From Jackrogersella multiformis (taxonomy: Eukaryota; Ascomycota; Sordariomycetes; Xylariales; Hypoxylaceae): DNA of 64,000 nucleotides. Location: positions 1,240,001 through 1,304,000 of the forward strand of contig CADCXD010000001.1 in assembly GCA_902806575.1 (NCBI GenBank), in the 5' to 3' direction. How positions within the stretch are numbered: position 1 is the first letter of the stretch; the number at the start of each line of letters is the position of its first letter. The position numbers and the translations under genes were made by a program. Under the pieces are notes generated by a model that saw only the letters and a program-made list of their open reading frames with translations, was not told the origin of the DNA and did no database searches. Shown here one piece after another: positions 57,233-64,000 of the stretch.

Positions 57233-60200
57233 TTTAATTCTTTCTTTTTTAAGTTAATATTACGGTAATTTTAAGAAAATATCGGCTTTATTATTTTATT
57301 TATTTAATCGGTAATTAATAATAAATTAATATAATAAAAGTTTTTATATTTATTAAATTTAACGTTAATTTAAAATTTTAATTATTATAAAGTAAATTAA
57401 GTTTTAATAATTTAAATAAACTTTAATTTAATATTTAACTTTTTTAAAATATTAATATTATTTTTCGAAAAAGTTTATTATAATTAATAATTTTTTATCG
57501 TAAATTTTATAATTTATTTTTACCGGTATAAATTTATAAAAATAATAAATTATAAGTTTAAGTTTATTTTATTTTTATTTTTTAAAAAAAACGACGTTAA
57601 TAATATAATTTAAAGCATTAACTTTAATATAAATTTATTTATTTTTTCGGTTTATTTTTAATCTTTTTAATCTTTTTTATTTACGTTAATAATCGGCTTT
57701 ATTATTTTTAAAATCTTTTTTATAAATCGTCGATAAAAATTTACGAAACTAATAAATTATTAAGATTTTTTTAATAATTTAAACGTTTTTTAATTATTAA
57801 TATAATTAATTTTAATAATATAATTAAAAAAATTTATTTTTTAAATTTTCTAAAAGTATTTTTACGGGTTAATTATAAAGTAATATTTTATAAATTTTTA
57901 AGACTTTTTTAACGATTTTATTATATTTTTTTTAATATTCGTATAAATAAATTTTTTTTAAATATATTAAAAAATTTAAATCGATAAAGTTTCGAAAAAT
58001 ATTATTTATTATAAATTAAAAAGTATAATTAAATATTTAAAAAAACCGTATTTATATCGAAAGGCTATTTTTTATTTATCTTTTTTCTTAATTTTAATAA
58101 AGTAAAATCTTAACTTAAAATCGATTTTAATAAATTATTTTACAGTTTTAAAATAAACTTATAATTTAAATATTAAAAGTATAAAATATCGGATAAAAAT
58201 AATATTATTATTTAAGCTTTTATAATTTATTATAAACCGAAAAAGATTTTAAAGATTTAACTTATTTATAAATATTATAAGTGTTATATAAAATAAAATT
58301 AATTTCCGGATACGTTCGTTATTAAACATTTCGTTTAATTATAATTTTAACGTATTAAGTTTTTTTTCGTTTATAACGTAAAAAGCTTTTTAAAAAAGCG
58401 TTTTTTTAAAAAAAATTTAATAACGTAATTTTATAATTAATAATTTAAAAAGCGTTATTTTATTTCTTTTATTATAATATATATAAATTTACGGAATTTT
58501 TTAAAAACGTTTTTTAATATTTTATTTACTTTAATATTTTTCATTATCGTTATATTAATTAAATTCTCCGGGTTATATAAGGTTAAATTAATATAATATT
58601 TCCGATAATAAAAAAAATTAAACTTAATTTTTTAAAAATTTAAAAAAAAGTTTATAAGTTTATAAATTTCCATTTATTATTATAATATAATAATATCGTA
58701 TTCGTTATTTAAAACGTTTAATTCGAAGTTAATTTTAAAGAAATAATTTTCTTAATAATAAAAAATAAAAAAATCGATATAATAACGTTTTATAAAAAAA
58801 ATTTAAATTAAGTTAAAAGTTAATATAAATCGTATATATTATTTTTTAATAATCGATAATTTTTATTTCCTTATTTAAAAAAAAATATTATTAAAATTAA
58901 ATTTCTTAAGTTTAATAATATTTATATTCGATATTTTTATTATTATATATTAATGTTATATTAATAATAAATTTATATCTCGAAATTAATTTTAAGCGAG
59001 GTTTTTTTATAATTTTCGTTTTATTTTTAACTGGGTTTTTAATTATTACGGTTTAATATATTTTACTTTAATTTAATTATAAAATTTAATAAAATATAAC
59101 GTTAAAGTTATTTAAAAATCCGAGTTAAAGTTTTCGATTTTTATAATTTAAAAATAAAATAATTCTCGTAAAGTTATATTTATTCGTACTTTTTTTTATA
59201 ATAAAAATATAAGTTAAGTATTATTATTTTAAGGTCGTTTTATAAAAGAAATTTTATCCGAGTTTAATAATAAGTTTTTATTATTAACGTTTTTTTTAAT
59301 AAAATAAGAAAAAATTTAATAATTATTACGTTTATAACGTTAATAAGATTTTTTATTTTTTTTTCGTTAATTTATATTTATTTAATTAATTTTTTTAAAG
59401 TATTTTTATTATTAAATTAAACTTTATTTTTTTAATTTATTTTTAATTTATTTTTATTTTTAAGTTTATCGTTATTTTTTAAAGATTAATTTTAACTTAA
59501 ATTAAAGCGTTTTTTTTTCGTAATTAACTTAACTTAACTTCGAGAGCTTTTAAATTAAAACGGGCTTTTCTTTTCCCGAAATACCGGGGTTAATTAACAT
59601 GTTTTTATATATTTAATTTACTTTTTAAATAACGGCGAGGAATTTTTATCTGTATTTAAAAATCCTTTTTATTTAAAATAAATTAATTTAATAATTTCGT
59701 TAAAAAAGGTTTTAACGATATAATTTTAAAACGTTATTTTAAATTATTAAATTATTTTATTAAAGTTTAATAACTTAATAAAATATTAAATAACGTTTTT
59801 TTAATATTTAAGTTTATTTATTTTTTTCGAGTTACGATATTTTTTCGAAAAATTCGTAAAACGTTTTTAAAAAGTAATAACGTATATTATTTAAATGTTA
59901 AAAACTTTTAACCGCGTAATTTAACTTTTATATTATTAATATTATAATTATGTTTTTTTAAATAATAACGATTTAATTTAATTAATACGATGAAAATTTT
60001 TAAGAAAGTTTTTCGTATACGTTTTTAAATATATTTTTATTTTTATTTATTAAGTTTAAAACTTTGAAAGGTTTTTATTATTATAAATAACGGGTTTATT
60101 AAATTATATTAAATTAAGGGTAATTATAACGTAAAATAAATAAATTAATCGTTTTAAAGCTTTAAATAATCGGTTATTATTACTTTAAAATAAAATATTT

Positions 60201-60892
60201 TTATCGTTATTTAAAGGTGTGAAATTACCTCGAGATAATTTTTAAAAGGGTTTTTAAATGATTTAAAGTTTTAAAATTAATTATCGAAATCGAAGTTATT
60301 TAAATTATTATTAAATATTTCGACGGCTTTTTTAAAGGAATTTTTTTTAATTTTTTTTAAATATAAAAGGGTTAATTTTAACGAAATTAAATTATACTCG
60401 GGTTTTTTTAATTATTTTTTTAATTTAAACTTATAAAAAGAATTATAAAAAAAATTCTTTATTCGGGTTTTTAAGTTAAAAATATTTAATAAATAATATT
60501 TTAAAATATATTAAGTTTTTTTAATTAAAAGGATTTAATTTAATTAATATTTTTAATATAATACGTTTTTTAATGTTTTTTAAAACGAAGTTAATATTAA
60601 TTAATTTATTAAAAATTAATTAAGTATTCAATTCGTTAAAAACGACTTAAATATAAACCTTTAAATTATTAAATTAACGGCGGGTTTTTACGTTAATATA
60701 TATAAAGTTTATATATTTTCTTATAAAAAGTTATTAATTTAAAATTCTTTAATATAAATTTAATTTTTTATTTTTTATTAAAGATTTTTTTATTTTTTAA
60801 TATTTTAATAAAAAGTTTAAAAAGTTTATTAATAGCTTTTTATTAAGTTTAATTATTTTATATATATTAAATAATCGTATTTTAAATTTATT
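57233..60892. other. 3.7-kb AT-rich spacer between the two head-to-head elements
   Basis: RIP-like composition throughout, with no surviving frame and no LTR match recognised by eye. GC-bearing islands near 59515-59640 (TTTTCCCGAAATACCGGGG) and 60110-60260 are less degraded. It may be the pre-insertion target, another element family, or part of a heterochromatic block. Confidence 0.5.
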
Positions 60893-61063
60893 ACGATATA
60901 AAGAGTTATAATTATATAATTTATAATTAAAGTTATAACTTATACGTTAAAAATAGCCCGTGTTTTATACTTATTAATTATTTTTAAGATATTAATTTTG
61001 CTTTTACTTTTAAGGATAATAATTATTTTAAAATCTTTATTTTAACTTATTAATATATAATAT
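60893..61063 (+). repeat. LTR relic of element 2 (5' LTR)
   Basis: Reverse complement of the repeat at 48051-48216. It reads from ACGATATAAAGAGTTATAAT to CTTATTAATATATAATA. Its middle, ending in the GTTTTATACTTATTAATTA block, is closer to the 48-kb copy than to the 57-kb copy. Confidence 0.78.
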
Positions 61064-64000
61064 ATAATAATATTTTACTTTCGTTATATTATAACGATTT
61101 ATATCTTATTATTAAATTAATTAATAAAAACTTAAAGTTGATTAATTACGATAAGTTAACGTGGTAAAAATTTAATTAATAATTATTAAACTTTAAACGT
61201 TATTAAACCTTAAATACTTTACGACTATTTTTTTCGTTATTTTATTTTTTTTATTACTTAATGGTTTTTATATTTTTTTTATTATTAATTAAATTTAATT
61301 ACGTTATTATTTTAATAAAATTAAGTTTTTTTAATTAATTAAGTTTTTTTCTTTTTTATAACTTTAAATTTTAATAACGATAATATTTTATAAATTATTA
61401 TTTTTATTTATAATTACCGAAACTTTTAAATAATATAAAGGCTATATTAATTACGTATAAATAATTTATTATTTTATGTAAATATATTATTAAATATAAG
61501 ATTAATTTTTTTATTAATATAAGGCTTTTATATTATACGGAATTTTATAATAAAAACGTTACCTTATAACTTTTAATAAGTATTAAATCTTTAAAAGTTT
61601 AAACGAGTATTTAATAAAACGTTAAAAGTTATATTATAACTTACTTTATTAAATTTAAAAGTTCTTACTTAAAGGTTAATATTAATTTTAATATCGACTT
61701 TTTATATTAATCATTTTTATATATTAACCGATAAAATTATTAACGAGGAAAATAATTAATTTAATCGATTATTAAATTCTTTTATTATTTAGTTTTTAAT
61801 TATTAATTTTTTTAATATTATTAACGTTATTATAATTTTTATTAATTTATAACTTAAGAATACGATTTGTAATAATTTTAACAATTACTTTAAGTTATTT
61901 AATAATTGCTTTAATATTTATATTTAATTTATAAATCGATTTATTTATATTATTAATTTTATGTTAAGAAATTCGGTTGTAATTTATTAAAAGAATCGAA
62001 ATTAATAAAGTTACGTAAGTAATTATACGAAGCCTTCGGATAATATTTTTAATATTTTTAATTATTTATTAAAAGATTTAACCGTAAATATAAACAGTTA
62101 TATTACGAAAAGTTAATGTTAATAAAGTTATATAAATAATTATATAAAGCCTTAAAATTAACCTTTTTATATTTTTAGTTTTTTATTAAAAAATCAAGTT
62201 ATAAATAATTAAATTATAAATCTTTTATATTAAATAAAGGTATATAATTTAATCGATTAATCGAAATTTAAAATAAAGTAACTTAAATAATAATTAATTT
62301 ATTTATTTAACTTTTTATTTTAAGGTTAAAATAATTTTTAATAAATAAATTTAATTAATTTTATCCTTAAATTAATATATAAATCTTAAATACGTATTAC
62401 GAAATAAGCCGTAATTTTATTTATAATTAAACGTTAAGTCGTTAACGAGCCGTTTAACGGTTTAATTAATAACGTTTTAATATTTATATAATCGTAAAAA
62501 AATAAAATAAATCGTTAATTAATATTAAGAAATTAAATAATTTATAATATCGGTTATTTTATAACGAATGTAAATAAGTTTATAATAATAAATAATTCTT
62601 TTATTAAAAGTAATTATACGTATTAACGTAATGTTTATATATAAATAAATTTTATTCGAGTAATTTATTAAGAACTTATAAAAGCTATAAAAATTAAAAG
62701 TAATTTTTATAAGTTATTTCGTGAAAATTTATAAAATTAATGGATAAGTTAAATATTTATTAAGAAGAAATAAAAAATATAAAACGATATAAAATACGTT
62801 TTTAAAACGTTATTCGATCGATATAAAATTTATATATTAAAAGCTTCAATATTTTTTAAAAAAGTAAAGTATATTTTAAAATTTTACCTTAAAAATATAC
62901 TTATTAAGATTTAATTATTAAATATTATTTAAAACTATCGAATATTCGAATTAATTACGAATATATAATAAATAATAACAATTTATAATAAATTAAATCC
63001 GGAATTTAAAGTAATGGGTATTATTAATTTAAAGTTAATTATAATAATTATAAACGTTTATTTTAAGGACTTAAATAAGAAATAATCGGTATAACGTAAG
63101 TAAATATTAACGAAAAAAAGTAAAGATTTAAAAATTAATATTAAGCTTTATATAATACTTAATAATATATTTATTTAAAACATTTCTTTTAACGATATTA
63201 AATTACTTAAAAATATTTATTTTATTTATTATAATTACGATAATATAATATTTTATATTAATTAATTAAAGGTTTATTAAAATAATTAAAACTATTATAA
63301 TAATAAATATAATCGATAAAATAATTATAATTAATAATAAAATAATTTTAATAATTATAATTAAGAAAAAATCGATATAATAATAAACGTGGTTACGATA
63401 TTTATAATCGTTATAATAATAAATATCATAATAACCGTTTACGCTTTTATTAAAAACGATAAAGAAAGATAAGAAATTGTTTTAATAACGATATATATTT
63501 ATAAAACGAAGTTAAGTATAAATGAGACGAGAAAAATCGTAAGGAAAATAAGAAAAATTTATAAGTAAATAGCTATTTTTTAATAAAGGAATATTTAGTA
63601 AATAAATTTAAAATTTTTACTTTTTACTTTTTATTTTTTAAAAATAAATTATTAATCGTAAAAAAACGTATATATTAAAAATATTATAAATTATTTAATA
63701 TTAAACTTAATTATTTTAAATATATATACGTTAATAAATATATAAAACTTAAATATTTATAATTACTTTAAAAATAAAATAAGTAATAAAAATTTAACTT
63801 AAGATTAAAAAAGTTATTAATGTTTATTTTACTTAAAAATATAAATAATATAATTAAAAGATATTATATCTTTACCTTTATAATCGATAAATATAAAAAT
63901 TAAAGATATTATTCCTTTATTTTTAAATAAAAAATTAATAAAATATATAAGCTTAAAAGTAAACGTATTAAATAAATCGAGATAAAAATTAACGATATAT
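60893..64000 (+). mobile_element. Inverted copy of the retroelement, element 2 (5' part, runs off the window)
   Basis: The LTR relic at 60893-61063 is the reverse complement of the element 1 LTRs. The sequence beyond it matches the reverse complement of element 1 inward from 57.1 kb in at least three separately checked places: 61064-61215 with 56930-57081, 63170-63220 with 54810-54870, and 63700-63780 with 54055-54135. The last is nearly identical over 60 bp. The window ends before the RT region. The plus strand is the coding strand. Confidence 0.82.

Noticed and set aside
46963..64000. Calling the AT-rich block a centromere
   Set aside because: Fungal centromeres can look like this, but LTRs and RT motifs explain much of it and 17 kb is too little to decide. 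CENP-A mapping would be needed.
1..64000. CRISPR arrays, bacterial operons, tRNA or 5S rRNA genes
   Set aside because: Nothing with regular repeat-spacer structure or a recognisable tRNA or 5S signature was seen. The DNA is clearly fungal nuclear.

Overview
The window is nuclear DNA from a filamentous ascomycete, most likely a Sordariomycete; I cannot name the genus. The evidence is the gene set (class IV chitin synthase, 1076-residue Vsb1-type transporter, fused pseudouridine kinase/glycosidase), many 50-130 nt introns with GTRNGY donors and CTAAC-type branch sites, exact TTAGGG-type repeats, and a long AT-rich tract whose reading frames look destroyed by repeat-induced point mutation (RIP).

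Positions 1-46,650 are ordinary gene-rich DNA. In order: class IV chitin synthase (+), a WD40 protein (+), mitochondrial glycine-cleavage T-protein (-), Arf1 GTPase (-), p24 cargo receptor Emp24 (+), vacuolar SulP/STAS/cNMP transporter Vsb1 (-), GINS subunit Psf1 (-), ADE16/17-type ATIC (+), eEF1B-alpha (-) with a U18 box C/D snoRNA in its second intron, Hsp78 mitochondrial disaggregase (+), a 1031-residue unknown protein (-), a 106-residue unknown protein (+), ribosome-biogenesis factor Utp18 (-), a pseudouridine glycosidase-kinase fusion (-), and a secreted, probably GPI-anchored protein (+). Exon joins were worked out by hand, and coding phase closes exactly in every multi-exon model.

Several neighbours share divergent promoters: arf1/emp24 (both early secretory pathway), psf1/ATIC (DNA replication and purine supply, with two MluI cell-cycle boxes and two 14-bp palindromes), and eEF1B/hsp78 (with a heat-shock-element-like site). 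The gene-free spaces carry a strongly over-represented 10-bp palindrome, TACCTAGGTA (20 exact copies found by eye), and a three-unit interstitial telomere repeat.

At about 46,960 the base composition changes abruptly to very AT-rich DNA that runs to the window end. A broken cytochrome P450-like 3' end lies exactly at the border. Inside the AT-rich tract I can reconstruct one complete RIP-degraded Ty3/gypsy-type LTR retroelement on the minus strand (about 48,051-57,232; LTR relics at both ends, reverse-transcriptase motifs still in frame) and the 5' part of a second, inverted copy (60,893 to beyond 64,000). The two lie head to head around a 3.7-kb AT-rich spacer of unknown origin.
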